Shown here in pieces: positions 46,801 through 56,297 of a stretch of 64,000 bases of DNA; positions within the stretch are counted from its first letter, which is position 1; each line of letters opens with the position of its first letter. This DNA is from Sphingomonas sp. PP-F2F-G114-C0414. Its GTDB lineage: Bacteria; Pseudomonadota; Alphaproteobacteria; Sphingomonadales; Sphingomonadaceae. Under the pieces are notes generated by a model that worked only from the letters and a program-made list of their open reading frames with translations, did no database searches and was not told where the DNA came from. A program made the translations under genes and the position numbers. Where the stretch lies: the NCBI RefSeq assembly GCF_003688595.1, contig NZ_RCWT01000009.1:806001-870000 (forward strand), in the 5' to 3' direction.

Positions 46801-49647
46801 TGCAAGGCCGACCCGGGCGTCTCGGGCGAGATCTACGCGGTCGTCACCACCACCGACGCCGACGGCAACGTCGCGCGGGCGGTGAAGTCGGTGTGGCTCG
46901 CCGGGAACGACGACTGGTGGTTCGGCGGCGACAATGGCGACCGGATGGACGTCGTTCCCGAGAAACTCACCTATGCGTCGGGCGAGACCGCACGGTTCCA
47001 GGTGCGGATGCCGTTCCGCTCGGCGACCGCTTTGGTCAGTGTCGAGCGCGAGGGCGTGTTGTCGAGCTTCGTCACCGAATTGTCGGGCAAGGACCCGGTG
47101 ATCGAGGTGCCGATGGACGCGGCCTATGCGCCCGACGTCTATGTCTCGGTGCTGGTCGTGCGCGGCCGCGTCGAGAGCGGGTTCTGGAGCTGGATCCACC
47201 GGATCGCGCGGACGCTCGGGCTGTCGGATACGCCGGAGGATGCAGCCGAGCCGACCGCGCTGGTCGATCTCGCCAAGCCCGCCTACCGCCTCGGCATCGC
47301 CAAGGTGAAGGTCGGCTGGGAGGGCCACACGCTCGCCGTCGCGGTCAAGGCGGACCGCGAGCGTTACGCGCCGCGGGGGACGGCCAATGTCGCGATCCAG
47401 GTGCGGAAGCCCGATGGCAGCCCGGCGCGCGAGGCCGATGTCGCGTTCGCCGCGGTTGACCAGGCGTTGCTGCAACTCGCGCCGAACGACAGCTGGAAAA
47501 TCCTCGACGCGATGATGGGCGATCGTCCGCTGTCGGTGCTGACCGCGACCGCGCAGATGCAGGTCGTCGGCAAGCGGCATTATGGACGCAAGGCGCTCGA
47601 AGCGGGTGGCGGCGGTGGTGGCGGCGACCTGTCGGGGCTCAACCGCGAGAATTTCCAGCCGGTGCTGTTGTGGAAGGGCCATGTCCCGCTCGATGCGCAA
47701 GGGCGTGCGCGCGTTTCCGTGCCGCTGTCCGACGCGCTGTCGTCGTTCAAGCTCGTCGCGATTGCCACCGACGGCGCGCAGGCGTTCGGTACCGGCAGCA
47801 CCGACATCCGTACCGCGCAAGATCTGTCGTTGTATGCCGGGATGCCGCCGCTGGTCCGTTCGGGCGATTTCTACGGTGCGCGGTTCACGCTGCGGAACGG
47901 ATCGGACCGTGCAATGACGGTCACCGCGAACGTCGACGTCTTCCCGCGAATTGCGCAGGGCAAGCCGCTCACCGTCACCATTCCCGCGGGCGGTGCTGCA
48001 CCGGTGGCGTGGAACCTCACCGCGCCGTCCGGAGTCGATACGCTGCGCTGGACGGTGCGCGCGAAGAGTACCGACGGCCGTGCGACCGATCAGGTCACGG
48101 TGACGCAGGACGTCATCCCCGCGGTCCCGACCGAGATCTGGGCGGCGACGCTCGCGAAGGTCGGCGAGAATACGCTGATCCCGATCGCGCCGCCGATGGG
48201 CGCGTTGCCGGGTCGTGGCAGCGTCGATATCCACCTTGCCGATACGCTGGCGCCCTCGCTCGCCGGCGTGCGCGACTATATGAGCCGCTATCCGTTCAAC
48301 TGTTTCGAGCAGCGGCTGTCGCGGGTCGTCGTGCTCGGCGACATGGCGGGCTGGGCGGCGCTGGCGGGCGAGATTCCGACCTATCAGGCGCCCGACGGCC
48401 TGCTCCGGTATTTTCCCGGCGACAGCCTGCAGGGGTCCGAGGCGCTGACCGCCTATGTCCTGTCGATGACGGGCGCGGCGAACCTGTCGCTGCCGCCGGT
48501 GCAGCGCGCGCGGATGATCGAGGCGATGAAGGCGGTGCTCGACGGGCGCTTGCGGCATGAGGATTACGGCGACGTCCGCCTGACCAAGGTCGCGGCTCTG
48601 GCGGCATTGGCGCGGCAGGGCGAGGCCACCCCGGCGATGCTTGGCCAGATCGGCATGACGTCCGCGGAAATGCCGACCGCGAGCCTCGCCGACTATATCA
48701 CCGCGCTGACGGCGATCCCCGGCGCGTCGACCGAGGCCAAGGCGCAGGCCGAAGCAGTTTTGCGCACGCGCCTCGTGTTCGAGGGCACGCGGCTCGATCT
48801 GTCGGACTCGGCCAACGCGTCGTGGTGGCTGATGTCGTCGGCGGACGAGGCGGCGAACAAGGCCACCGCGGCGGTGCTTGGGCGGCCGGGTTGGCAGGAC
48901 GACGCGCCGCGGCTGATGGTCGGCACGGCGCTGCGCCAGTCGCGCGGGCATTGGGATACGACCACCGCCAACGCCTGGGGTGCGATCGCCGCGCGGCGGT
49001 TCGCGCAGGTCTATCCGGCGCAGGCGGTCACGGGGACGACGATGCTGTCCTACGCTGGGCGTAGCGTTGCGCGTGGCTGGCCGCTGGCGGAACCGGCGCG
49101 GACGGTGTCGTTCCCGCTGGCCGCCGCCGGACCGCTTCGCTTGGCGCAAGGCGGCGGGGCAGGGCCGTGGGCGACCGTGTCGATTTCGGCGGCGGTACCG
49201 CTTCGGCAACCGCTGTTCGCCGGCTATCGCCTGACGCGGAAAGTCGATGTCGTGCAGGCCCGCACCGCCGGGCGGCTGACGACGGGCGACGTACTCCGCG
49301 TGACGCTGTCGGTCGAGGCGACCGCCGAGCGCAACTGGGTCGCGATCAGCGATCCGGTGCCCGCCGGCGCGACCGTGATCGGCGATCTCGGCGGCCAGTC
49401 GCAACTGCTCCAGCAGGGCGGCGGGGCAGAAGGGGAGGGCGGCGGTCCCAGCTACGTCGAACGCGGACGCGATACGTGGCGCGCCTATTTCGCGTGGCTG
49501 CCCAAGGGGACCACCACCGTGACGTACACGCTGCGGCTCAATGGCGCCGGCCGGTTCCAGATGCCGCCTAGCCGGGTCGAGGCGATGTATTCCCCCGCAA
49601 TACGCGCCGCGGTGCCGAACCAGACGATGGTCGTCGCGGATCGATGA
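43891..49647 (+). CDS. Bacterial alpha-2-macroglobulin family protein
   Basis: 1918 aa, long but within the family range. Signal peptide MRFARLWAALAIVVAPVAA with no lipobox cysteine, unlike the E. coli lipoprotein YfhM. MG-type beta domains fill the first 1300 residues; the thioester motif CFEQ is at Cys1471-Gln1474 in YPFNCFEQR, followed by the alpha-helical TED and a C-terminal domain. Such proteins trap proteases that breach the outer membrane. The ATGA overlap with pbpC is the standard arrangement, coupling periplasmic protection with cell-wall repair. Two glycine-rich runs (near 475 and 1240) may be flexible linkers. Confidence 0.95.
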   Translation: MRFARLWAALAIVVAPVAAFGGDTPHVTLATPNISDGAITRFTVRFSDAIVPLGDPRATSPLKVECAVPGEGRWVDPQTYVWDFAQGLPGGTRCTLATREGLKSAAGYGVDAESFAVDAGGPIARAVLPGEGDIEEDQVFLVAANMLATRESIAANAYCAVDGIGEKIAVDVLAPDLPGKLLAGLGNNYSVTNFLESAGLPKTVPADAASRQRALAGITALKCRRPLPPGRDMALVWGANIASAGGKLAGADQRFDFTVRKPFTARFECSRVNTAAGCSPVEKAYLRFSAPVPMSAATQVGLTLADGKSIAPVFSDEEKTRATIEQVTFAAPLPVATRGNVSIPADLKDESGRILANRERFPLEVKFDEAPPLVKFAADFGILEAKQGGVLPVTVRNVEPSLQGQTAGIGGQRLRVGGTDGEIAAWLRRVEEAGKTDYQTIERKGAEPLQINHTGEKPLLFGSGGGGAGGGAGDPFKLDLPGKGKDFEVVGLPLGKPGFYVVELASPTLGRALLGRDVPRYVASAALVTDLAVHFEWGRDRSLAWVTRLSTGKPVANAVVQVSDSCTGKPLARGATDRSGGLMVARGLPEPETYGSCKGEGSPHPLMISARTGDDFSFTLTDWGEGIRPFDFDLSYGYSAATDIIHTVFDRALVRQGETIHMKHILRRPDARGFSLAPGFTGTLRLSHRGSDTQFEMPVTIGANGTGETVWTAPKGAPMGDYDLVFVVGDTTTESAQSFKVDEYRLPTMRASVTGPKTALIKPRTAQLDLFAGYLSGGGAPGLPVDVRIGWFAHSATPVGYDKFSFGGEPISEGVKPLDGEGEDAKTPLPPTQMLPATLGSDGTRRMTVDMPQTLPGTTDMQVEMDYRDANGETLTASKSIPIYASGVQLGVATDGWMMRADDLRLRFVALDTDGKPIKGQKLSVALYSRQILTARRRLIGGFYAYDNRMRTTKLSASCSATTDAQGLAQCKADPGVSGEIYAVVTTTDADGNVARAVKSVWLAGNDDWWFGGDNGDRMDVVPEKLTYASGETARFQVRMPFRSATALVSVEREGVLSSFVTELSGKDPVIEVPMDAAYAPDVYVSVLVVRGRVESGFWSWIHRIARTLGLSDTPEDAAEPTALVDLAKPAYRLGIAKVKVGWEGHTLAVAVKADRERYAPRGTANVAIQVRKPDGSPAREADVAFAAVDQALLQLAPNDSWKILDAMMGDRPLSVLTATAQMQVVGKRHYGRKALEAGGGGGGGDLSGLNRENFQPVLLWKGHVPLDAQGRARVSVPLSDALSSFKLVAIATDGAQAFGTGSTDIRTAQDLSLYAGMPPLVRSGDFYGARFTLRNGSDRAMTVTANVDVFPRIAQGKPLTVTIPAGGAAPVAWNLTAPSGVDTLRWTVRAKSTDGRATDQVTVTQDVIPAVPTEIWAATLAKVGENTLIPIAPPMGALPGRGSVDIHLADTLAPSLAGVRDYMSRYPFNCFEQRLSRVVVLGDMAGWAALAGEIPTYQAPDGLLRYFPGDSLQGSEALTAYVLSMTGAANLSLPPVQRARMIEAMKAVLDGRLRHEDYGDVRLTKVAALAALARQGEATPAMLGQIGMTSAEMPTASLADYITALTAIPGASTEAKAQAEAVLRTRLVFEGTRLDLSDSANASWWLMSSADEAANKATAAVLGRPGWQDDAPRLMVGTALRQSRGHWDTTTANAWGAIAARRFAQVYPAQAVTGTTMLSYAGRSVARGWPLAEPARTVSFPLAAAGPLRLAQGGGAGPWATVSISAAVPLRQPLFAGYRLTRKVDVVQARTAGRLTTGDVLRVTLSVEATAERNWVAISDPVPAGATVIGDLGGQSQLLQQGGGAEGEGGGPSYVERGRDTWRAYFAWLPKGTTTVTYTLRLNGAGRFQMPPSRVEAMYSPAIRAAVPNQTMVVADR

Positions 49648-51749
49648 AGCAGCGCGCGGCGCTTGTCGGATTGCTGGTGCTGATCCTCGCCGCGGTGGGG
49701 TTCGACTGGGCGACGTTCCCGCCGCCGCTGCCGGGCTATGCGCAGGTGCGCGCTGCGTGGAAGCCGTCGGAGGCGTGGCTGTACGATCGCCACGGCGTGC
49801 TGATCGACAGCGCGCGCGTCAATTTCGCCGCGCGACGGCTGGCGTGGGTACCTCTCGACCAGATCGCACCGGTCGTGCCCACCACCGTCGTCGCGGCGGA
49901 GGACGCCCGCTTCCGCAGCCATGGCGGCGTCGATTGGCTGGCGATCCTCGGGTCGGTTAGCGCGCGCGCGAAGGGCGAGCGGGGCAGGGGGGCTAGCACG
50001 CTCTCGATGCAGGTCGCCGCATTCCTGTCGCCGACGCTGGCGATGCCCGGCGCACGCGATTGGCGCGACAAGCTCCGCCAGATGCGCGCGGCCCGATCGC
50101 TAGAGATGACCTGGAGCAAGGACCAGATCCTCGAGGCGTATCTCAACCTCGCACCGTTCCGCGGCGAGGCGCAGGGGATCGGTGCGGCGGCGCTGTCGCT
50201 GTTCGGCAAGACCCCCGCCGCGATGGCGCGCGACGACGCGCTGCTGCTGACCGCACTGCTGCCCGATCCGCAGGCACCCGCACCGCGCATCGCCGCGCGG
50301 GCGTGTCGCCTGGGTGGCACAGGCGACTGCGCACGGTTCGCGAGCGAGGCCGCGTCGATGCTCGGGCCTGTGCGGACGCTGGCGCTCGATCCGGGGCTCG
50401 CGCCGCATCTCGCCGACCGCCTGCTGACCAAGCCCGGCCTGCGGATCACCACCACGCTCGACGCCGCGCTCCAGCGCACGGTCGCCGCCGCGCTGCGTCG
50501 CCAGCTGCTCGGGCTTGGCGGATCGCGCGCGCGCGACGGTTCCGCGGTGGTGATCGACAATGCGAGCGGCGACGTCCTCGCCTATGTCGGCGGGATCGGC
50601 GGCGCCTCGACCGCGCCGGCGGTCGATGCCGCCAACGCCTATCGCCAGGCCGGGTCGACGCTGAAACCGTTCCTCTACGCGCAGGCGATCGAGCGCGGAT
50701 ATCTGACTCCGGCCTCGGTGCTCGACGATTCCCCGGTGCAGCTCGACACGGCGTCGGGGCTGTACGTACCGCAGAACTACGATCGCGGGTTCAAGGGGCG
50801 CGTGTCGGTGCGCAGTGCGCTGGCGGGGTCGCTCAACGTGCCCGCGGTGCGGACGCTGTTGCTGGTCGGGGTCGAACCGTTCCGCGACCGGCTATGGGAT
50901 ACGGGCTATCGTGGCCTCGTCGAGGACGGCGATTATTACGGGTTCAGCCTTGCGCTCGGATCGGCCGAGGTGACGCTGCTCGAACAGGCCGACGCGTATC
51001 GGTCGCTCGCGAATGGCGGCCGCTGGTCGCCGCTGCGCCTCACCGCCGACGCGCCCCACGTTGCACCTCGCCCGGTCACGACCCCTGCCGCAGCCTGGAT
51101 CGTCGCCGACATGATGGCGGACCCCAATGCCCGCGCCGCCACCTTTGGCTTGGACTCGGCCCTGCGCCTGCCGTTCTGGACCGCGGTAAAGACGGGCACC
51201 TCGAAAGGCATGCGCGACAATTGGTGCGTCGGGTTCTCGCGCCGCTATACGGTCGCCGTGTGGGTCGGGAACGTCGAGGGCGATCCGATGCGCGCGGTCT
51301 CGGGCACCAGCGGCGCGGCGCCGGTGTGGCGCGACGTTATGCTCGCGCTCGGACGCGACGACGAACGCGGGCCGCCCATGCCCGCCGGCGTCGAGCACCG
51401 CCGCATCGCATTCGCCGATGCGATCGAGCAGCCCCGCATCGAATATTTCCTCCGCGGCACCGGCCAGTCGCTGATCGCCGCGGCGCCGGCCACCGCCCGG
51501 CGCGCGCGCATCGTCAACCCCGCCTCGGGCAGCGTCTACGCGATCGATCCCGACATCCCCGCCGACCGCCAGCGCCTCGCGATCGAGACCACCGGCGACG
51601 TCCGCGCGCATCACGTCTTCCTCGACAACCGCGACCTCGGCCCCGCCGCGCAACAACTGCTGTTCTTCGCTCCGCCGGGCCGACACCGGTTGCGGCTCGT
51701 CGACCCAGCCGGTCGCGCCGCCGACCAGGTGATCGTCACGATCCGCTGA
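49644..51749 (+). CDS. pbpC: Penicillin-binding protein 1C
   Basis: 701 aa. One N-terminal membrane anchor (LVGLLVLILAAVGF). Glycosyltransferase 51 domain with Glu86 in AAEDARFRSHGGVDW and GASTLSMQVA. Transpeptidase domain with Ser338 in GSTLKPF (SxxK), and Lys516 in KTGTSKG. The C-terminal 90 residues are the PBP1C beta domain. It polymerises and cross-links peptidoglycan. Translation is coupled to the alpha-2-macroglobulin gene, as in many proteobacteria. Confidence 0.96.
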   Translation: MKQRAALVGLLVLILAAVGFDWATFPPPLPGYAQVRAAWKPSEAWLYDRHGVLIDSARVNFAARRLAWVPLDQIAPVVPTTVVAAEDARFRSHGGVDWLAILGSVSARAKGERGRGASTLSMQVAAFLSPTLAMPGARDWRDKLRQMRAARSLEMTWSKDQILEAYLNLAPFRGEAQGIGAAALSLFGKTPAAMARDDALLLTALLPDPQAPAPRIAARACRLGGTGDCARFASEAASMLGPVRTLALDPGLAPHLADRLLTKPGLRITTTLDAALQRTVAAALRRQLLGLGGSRARDGSAVVIDNASGDVLAYVGGIGGASTAPAVDAANAYRQAGSTLKPFLYAQAIERGYLTPASVLDDSPVQLDTASGLYVPQNYDRGFKGRVSVRSALAGSLNVPAVRTLLLVGVEPFRDRLWDTGYRGLVEDGDYYGFSLALGSAEVTLLEQADAYRSLANGGRWSPLRLTADAPHVAPRPVTTPAAAWIVADMMADPNARAATFGLDSALRLPFWTAVKTGTSKGMRDNWCVGFSRRYTVAVWVGNVEGDPMRAVSGTSGAAPVWRDVMLALGRDDERGPPMPAGVEHRRIAFADAIEQPRIEYFLRGTGQSLIAAAPATARRARIVNPASGSVYAIDPDIPADRQRLAIETTGDVRAHHVFLDNRDLGPAAQQLLFFAPPGRHRLRLVDPAGRAADQVIVTIR

Positions 51750-51812
51750 GCGGGCTGCATTTGCGGACGGGCTGGCGAGCAGGGATCAAGCGCGGAGCCT
51801 GCCGTTCGCCGT

Positions 51813-53030
51813 TCACAGGGCCGGTTTGCCGGGTGTCTGCGATCCTAGCGCCGGTCCCACGTCGATCACTCGCAACCGATAGCGCCCTGCCGGCAGCATC
51901 AGCGCGACATCATCCCCCGCGCGGATCGCGATCCGATCCAGCGGCACGGAGGCGGCGGGCTCGCCGACCGGGCGGGCCTCGACGACGCGCCAGCCGCTTG
52001 CCGGATACAGCCCGCGCGGGATGCTGACCGGCAGGTCGCCGGCCCGCTGCCGCCATAGCGGGCGCCCGCGGACAAAGCGCGCGGTAGGGTGATCGACGAC
52101 CAGGTCGAACGTGCCGGGCGGCTCGTCGTTCGGCAGCGCGGACAGCCGCACCTCGCCGCCACCGCCGCGACACGTCGTCTGCGAGATGGTGAGCGGATCG
52201 ATTCCGGTCGTCGCCTTGAGCCGCGCGGCCATCCACCGGGTGCCGTCGGCGCGTGGCACCTCCGCGGCATGCGAGTAGCCGACATGGACCAGCAGCCTGG
52301 CACCGGGATGATCGTGGACGTAGGCGGCGAGGTTGCGCGCCTGTCCTTCCTCGCGCGTTGCGATCCGCTGGTCCATCGTCGCGTCCGCCGCCGGATGTTC
52401 GTCGATGAACTCGTAGGCCAGGAGATGATAGCCGAGCGCCTCCGCACGTCGACCGAGCCGCCCGTACCCCGCCTCAGAGAGATAATGGCCGTCGCCGTCC
52501 TCGAAATACGGCAGCGCCGGCTGCCGGACGAACGCGGGCAGATCTCGCGTCGGCGTGCCGGTCATCGACGGAGACAGCGTCTCCAGTGCCAGCGTATCGT
52601 ACCCGAGCGGCCGCAACCGCGTCGCGACCGCGGCGCTGAATCCGCGATGGTCGGTGCGTTCGTGGCTCTCGGTGATGATGACGATCGAGGTCGTCCGCGC
52701 GCGTCGCTCGATCTCGGTCAGAACGTCCGTTGCGGCCTCGACCGGCGCGCATGCCTTCGCCTGATAGTCCTTGCTGCTCGCCGCGATCAGGTCTTCCCGA
52801 CCGAACAGGCTCAGCGTCTGTGCAGTGCTCCCGTCGCCCAGCGGATGCGCCGGATCGATCGCTGCCAGCCGGGCGAGAATGGAGGACAAGTTGGGGAGGC
52901 CGGCGGTGGTAACCCGCTCGACCGGTCCCACGAAGCGAACGCTCCGCACCGGACGGTCTTCCCTGGCCATGACCGATGCGCCGAGCGTCGTGAGCACCAG
53001 CAGGGAAGCGATGCGCGTGGCGGGAGACAT
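51813..53030 (-). CDS. Secreted EreA/ChaN-like (TIKI superfamily) protein
   Basis: 405 aa from the ATG at 53030; ATG codons at 53036 and 53051 are alternatives. Signal peptide MSPATRIASLLVLTTLGASVMA. IVIITESHERTDHRGFSAAV holds the E-x-H type motif of the EreA/ChaN superfamily, VHVGYSHAAEVPRADGTRWM the distal histidine motif, and ALSGGTARFV-like beta strands follow. Members range from erythromycin esterases to haem-binding proteins and metalloproteases, so the activity is open. Convergent with pbpC. Confidence 0.6.
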   Translation of the reverse strand: MSPATRIASLLVLTTLGASVMAREDRPVRSVRFVGPVERVTTAGLPNLSSILARLAAIDPAHPLGDGSTAQTLSLFGREDLIAASSKDYQAKACAPVEAATDVLTEIERRARTTSIVIITESHERTDHRGFSAAVATRLRPLGYDTLALETLSPSMTGTPTRDLPAFVRQPALPYFEDGDGHYLSEAGYGRLGRRAEALGYHLLAYEFIDEHPAADATMDQRIATREEGQARNLAAYVHDHPGARLLVHVGYSHAAEVPRADGTRWMAARLKATTGIDPLTISQTTCRGGGGEVRLSALPNDEPPGTFDLVVDHPTARFVRGRPLWRQRAGDLPVSIPRGLYPASGWRVVEARPVGEPAASVPLDRIAIRAGDDVALMLPAGRYRLRVIDVGPALGSQTPGKPAL

Positions 53031-53124
53031 AGGCATTGCCCAAGCTATCAAGCCGGGCCTCCGTGTTCCACACCTTTAGCCGTTTCGCGATCCTGGTGGA
53101 TGGGTCGAGCGGCGCGGCACGGTC

Positions 53125-53535
53125 TCAGGCATCGTCCCGAACGCCGGCATATTGCGCATCCGTGACGGGCTCGAGCCATTCGACGTTCTTGCCGTCGAGC
53201 GATTCCTGGACGGCGATGTGGGTCATTGCCGTCGTCGGGGTCGCACCATGCCAGTGCTTGTGGCCTGGAGGACACCAGATCACGTCGCCAGCGCGGATTT
53301 CGACGATCTTTTCGCCCTCGCACTGCGTCCAGCCGCAGCCGGCGGTGACGATCAGCGTCTGGCCGAGCGGATGGGTGTGCCAGTACGACCGCGCGCCGGG
53401 CTCGAACGTCACCGCCGCGCAGGAATGACGGGCGGGAGCGGGCGGCGCGTTCAGCGGGTCGATACGCACGCTGCCGGTGAAATACTCGGCTGGGCCGGGC
53501 TGCGACGGTTGCGATCCTGCGCGCTTGAGGTGCAT
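53125..53535 (-). CDS. Cupin domain protein
   Basis: 136 aa. The two cupin motifs are [20 protein letters not shown] (His, His, then Gln in place of the usual Glu) and [19 protein letters not shown]. The form resembles small manganese cupins such as bacterial (R)-mandelonitrile lyase or quercetinase-like proteins. AAAGGAG lies upstream of the ATG. It follows the MFS gene by about 120 bp on the same strand. Confidence 0.88.
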   Translation of the reverse strand: MHLKRAGSQPSQPGPAEYFTGSVRIDPLNAPPAPARHSCAAVTFEPGARSYWHTHPLGQTLIVTAGCGWTQCEGEKIVEIRAGDVIWCPPGHKHWHGATPTTAMTHIAVQESLDGKNVEWLEPVTDAQYAGVRDDA

Positions 53536-53654
53536 CGAACGACTCCTTTGTGGGTGATCATGACGGGATATCGCCGAATGCCTTGCTGGCTTCGGCGGGT
53601 TCGTCGGCCGTGAGAGATAGTGCGCGTACCGGCGCGAGGGGGTGCGGGACGCGG

Positions 53655-54953
53655 TCAGGCGGCGGCGCGGTCGGTGCCGCAGAACAGCGCGACCGCTGCT
53701 GCCGCGCTGAGGATCGCCGCGCAGCCGAGAAACTCCGTGCTCGGTCCGGCCGCATCATACGCCAGGCCGCCGATGGTCGCCCCGGACATGATCGCGAACT
53801 GGACCACCGCGACCATCAGTCCGCCACCGGCTTCGGGATGATCGGGGGCGGCGCGGGTCAACCAGGTCCACCATCCGACCGGTGCCGCGGTGGCGACGAA
53901 GCCCCACACGGCGAGCAGGACCGCGACGATGGCGGCCGACGTCCCGAAGATCGCCAGGCCGACCGCGACGAGGGCCATGATCGCCGGGATTGCCGCGAGC
54001 AGGAGGTGAAGCCGGCGGCCGATCAGGCGACCGATCAGCGTCGTGCCGATGAACCCCGCGACGCCGACCACGAGCAGCAGCGTCGAAAGCGTGCCCAGCC
54101 CGACCCGCGTCACCTGTTCGAGGAACGGACGAAGATAGGTGTAGAGCGCAAACTGGCCCATGAAGAGCAGGACCGCGCCGGCCAGCCCGAGCAGGACCGT
54201 CCTGCGCCGCAACAGGACCACCATGCCGCGGCCCCCGACGCGTCGTTCGGCGGGTAGCGACGGCAGCGCCAAAGCCTGCCACGCGGTCGCGGCGATCGCG
54301 ATCGGCACCACGCAGAAGAAAGCGCCGCGCCAGCCGATCAGGCCACCGAGAAAGCTGCCCAGCGGCGCGCCGATCACCGTGGCGAGCGCGTTGCCGCCAT
54401 TGAGCATGGCGAGCGCCTTGGGCACCGCCTCCGCCGGCACCAGCCGCATCGCGATCGCCGCGGACATCGACCAGAAGCCGCCGATAGCAATCCCGAGCAC
54501 CGCGCGTCCGAGCATCAGCATCGCGTAGCTCGGCGCGCAGGCCACCACGGCGCCAGACACGATCAGCAGGGCGGTCAGCCCGAGCAGGACGAGGCGGCGA
54601 TCGATGCCGTTGATGAGCCGGCCGAGCGACAGGCTGGCGATCATCGCGAACAGGCCCGAGATCGCGATCGCCTGGCCCGTCTGGCCTGTGGAGAGCCGGA
54701 GATCGGCCGCAATGGGGCTGAGCAGGCTGACCGGCATGAATTCGGATGCCACCAGCACGAAGGTGCAGAGCGTCATCGCGTACACCGCGCCCCATGCGGA
54801 GGCTTGCGACGCGTGGCCGTGCTCGGCTTCGATCAGGGTTGCGGTGGTCAGCGAAGCTCTCCTCGGAACGCGGCGGCGTATTTCTCGGGCGAGATAGGCC
54901 TGTTCATCGACGGCGATTAGCCCCGATGCGCTCCAAGGACCTGTGAGCAACAC
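53655..54953 (-). CDS. MFS transporter, DHA1-type efflux family
   Basis: 432 aa read from a GTG at 54953; the first 45 residues are charged and atypical, and a later start is possible. Twelve hydrophobic segments follow from [22 protein letters not shown]. This [11 protein letters not shown] segment and [22 protein letters not shown] are typical of the arabinose/purine-nucleoside efflux transporters (AraJ/NepI). Proton-driven export of a small compound. The LysR gene ends 13 bp upstream, suggesting a two-gene unit and control by that regulator. Confidence 0.85.
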   Translation of the reverse strand: MLLTGPWSASGLIAVDEQAYLAREIRRRVPRRASLTTATLIEAEHGHASQASAWGAVYAMTLCTFVLVASEFMPVSLLSPIAADLRLSTGQTGQAIAISGLFAMIASLSLGRLINGIDRRLVLLGLTALLIVSGAVVACAPSYAMLMLGRAVLGIAIGGFWSMSAAIAMRLVPAEAVPKALAMLNGGNALATVIGAPLGSFLGGLIGWRGAFFCVVPIAIAATAWQALALPSLPAERRVGGRGMVVLLRRRTVLLGLAGAVLLFMGQFALYTYLRPFLEQVTRVGLGTLSTLLLVVGVAGFIGTTLIGRLIGRRLHLLLAAIPAIMALVAVGLAIFGTSAAIVAVLLAVWGFVATAAPVGWWTWLTRAAPDHPEAGGGLMVAVVQFAIMSGATIGGLAYDAAGPSTEFLGCAAILSAAAAVALFCGTDRAAA

Positions 54954-54966
54954 TCACCGTTGCGCA

Positions 54967-55875
54967 TCACCGCCCGAGCGGCTGCAACTCCTTGATCAAG
55001 TCGATCAATGCCCGGAGCCCGGTCGGCACATGGCGGCGGCTCGGGTAATACAGTTCGTAGCCGGGGCCGGTCGTCGACCAGGACTCCAGCACCAGCGACA
55101 GCGCACCGGATGCGACATGGGGCGCGAAGATCGGCGCGATGCCATAGACTAGTCCGGCGCCGCCGAGCGCCATCGCCAGCATGGCGCGGCCATCGTCGGC
55201 GGTGATGCGGCTCGCGACCGGCACCGCGAACTCCCCGTCCGGTCCCTCGAATTCCCAGCGATAGATGCGATCGTCCCCCAACCGCACACCGATGCAGCGA
55301 TGCCGAACGAGATCGGCGGGGGTCGCCGGCGTACCGAACCGCGCGAGATACGACGGCGCCGCCGCGACCACCCAGCGCAGGTCGGCGGACAGCCGCTGCG
55401 CGATCATGTCCTCCGGCACCGTGCCGCCATGACGGATGCCCGCGTCGAACCCGGAGTCGATCACATCGATCATCCGGTTGCTGGCGACGATGTCGACCTC
55501 GACGTCCGGATAGCGGTCGGCGAACGCCGACATCACCGGCCCGAGCAGCAAGGTCGCCGCGTCGGCGACGACGTTGAGGCGTATCCGCCCGGCCGGCGTG
55601 TCGCGAAAGCGGTTGAGGCCTTCCACGGCCACAGCGATCTCGGCGAACGGTCCTTCGACCGCATCGCGCAGCGCCTCCCCGGCCGCGGTGAGCGTGACGC
55701 TGCGGCTGGTGCGGTTGAGCAGACGCACGCCAAGCCGTCCTTCCAGCCCCTTCAGCGCATGGCTCAGGCCCGAAGCGGTGACGCCGAGTTCGAGCCCCGC
55801 GCGACTGAAACTGCGGTGTCGCGCGATCGCCAGAAAATAGGTGAAATCGGCCATGTCGGGTCGGCTGGAAGGCAT
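54967..55875 (-). CDS. LysR family transcriptional regulator
   Basis: 302 aa. N-terminal winged helix-turn-helix FLAIARHRSFSRAGLELGVTASGLSHALKGLEGRLGVRLLNRT, followed by the effector domain with GRIRLNVVADAATLLLGP and the FDAGIRHGGTVPEDMIAQRL segment. It may regulate the MFS gene directly downstream, but LysR regulators usually control a divergent gene, and here the upstream side has none nearby. The inducer is unknown. Confidence 0.93.
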   Translation of the reverse strand: MPSSRPDMADFTYFLAIARHRSFSRAGLELGVTASGLSHALKGLEGRLGVRLLNRTSRSVTLTAAGEALRDAVEGPFAEIAVAVEGLNRFRDTPAGRIRLNVVADAATLLLGPVMSAFADRYPDVEVDIVASNRMIDVIDSGFDAGIRHGGTVPEDMIAQRLSADLRWVVAAAPSYLARFGTPATPADLVRHRCIGVRLGDDRIYRWEFEGPDGEFAVPVASRITADDGRAMLAMALGGAGLVYGIAPIFAPHVASGALSLVLESWSTTGPGYELYYPSRRHVPTGLRALIDLIKELQPLGR

Positions 55876-55994
55876 GGCTCACGGTGTGGAGCGTCCCCCC
55901 GGCGAAGACAATACGCGCCGGGGGCAGAGGGGCCAGGTACGCGGCGCGGCCTGTGACTGGCCGAGCCGGTTGGGCGCGGATGTCCGGTTCCGGG

Positions 55995-56279
55995 TCAGGC
56001 CGCCGAGGACAAGATGCAATACACCAGCACCGGCACGCCGATCAAAAGGATCAGAAGCAGAAGGTTCAGCTCCATAAGTCTACCGAGCCAGTTCCGCTTC
56101 CCATCCGGTGCACCCGCAGCATCGGCTTTCGAATAGTCCTCGACGATTTCCATGTCGAATTTGTTCGAGAAGAAGTGTTTAGGGCGCATTCTCAGAAAAG
56201 GCTGGGGCGACGGGCTGCGAACCGGCGGCTTATGGTCGTTCGCAGAAGGATCGTCGGATTTCGAGATATTGTCTGCCAT
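55995..56279 (-). CDS. Small protein with C-terminal membrane anchor
   Basis: 94 aa from the ATG at 56279 (an ATG at 56297 adds six residues). A charged, disordered-looking N-terminus with PVRSPSPQPFLRMRPKH, then one transmembrane helix at the end (LNLLLLILLIGVPVLVYCIL), so it is tail-anchored. Codon use is AT-richer than in neighbouring genes. No family recognised. Confidence 0.55.
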   Translation of the reverse strand: MADNISKSDDPSANDHKPPVRSPSPQPFLRMRPKHFFSNKFDMEIVEDYSKADAAGAPDGKRNWLGRLMELNLLLLILLIGVPVLVYCILSSAA

Positions 56280-56297
56280 TTTACGGTTTCCGCACAT

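Noticed and set aside
43918..49404. Very long open frame antisense to the alpha-2-macroglobulin gene
   Set aside because: A by-product of high GC at third codon positions. Its translation is Arg/His/Asp-rich with no domain, and the sense gene is certain.
50060..52027. Long alternative frame over pbpC
   Set aside because: Arg/Ala-rich shadow; the pbpC frame has all catalytic motifs.
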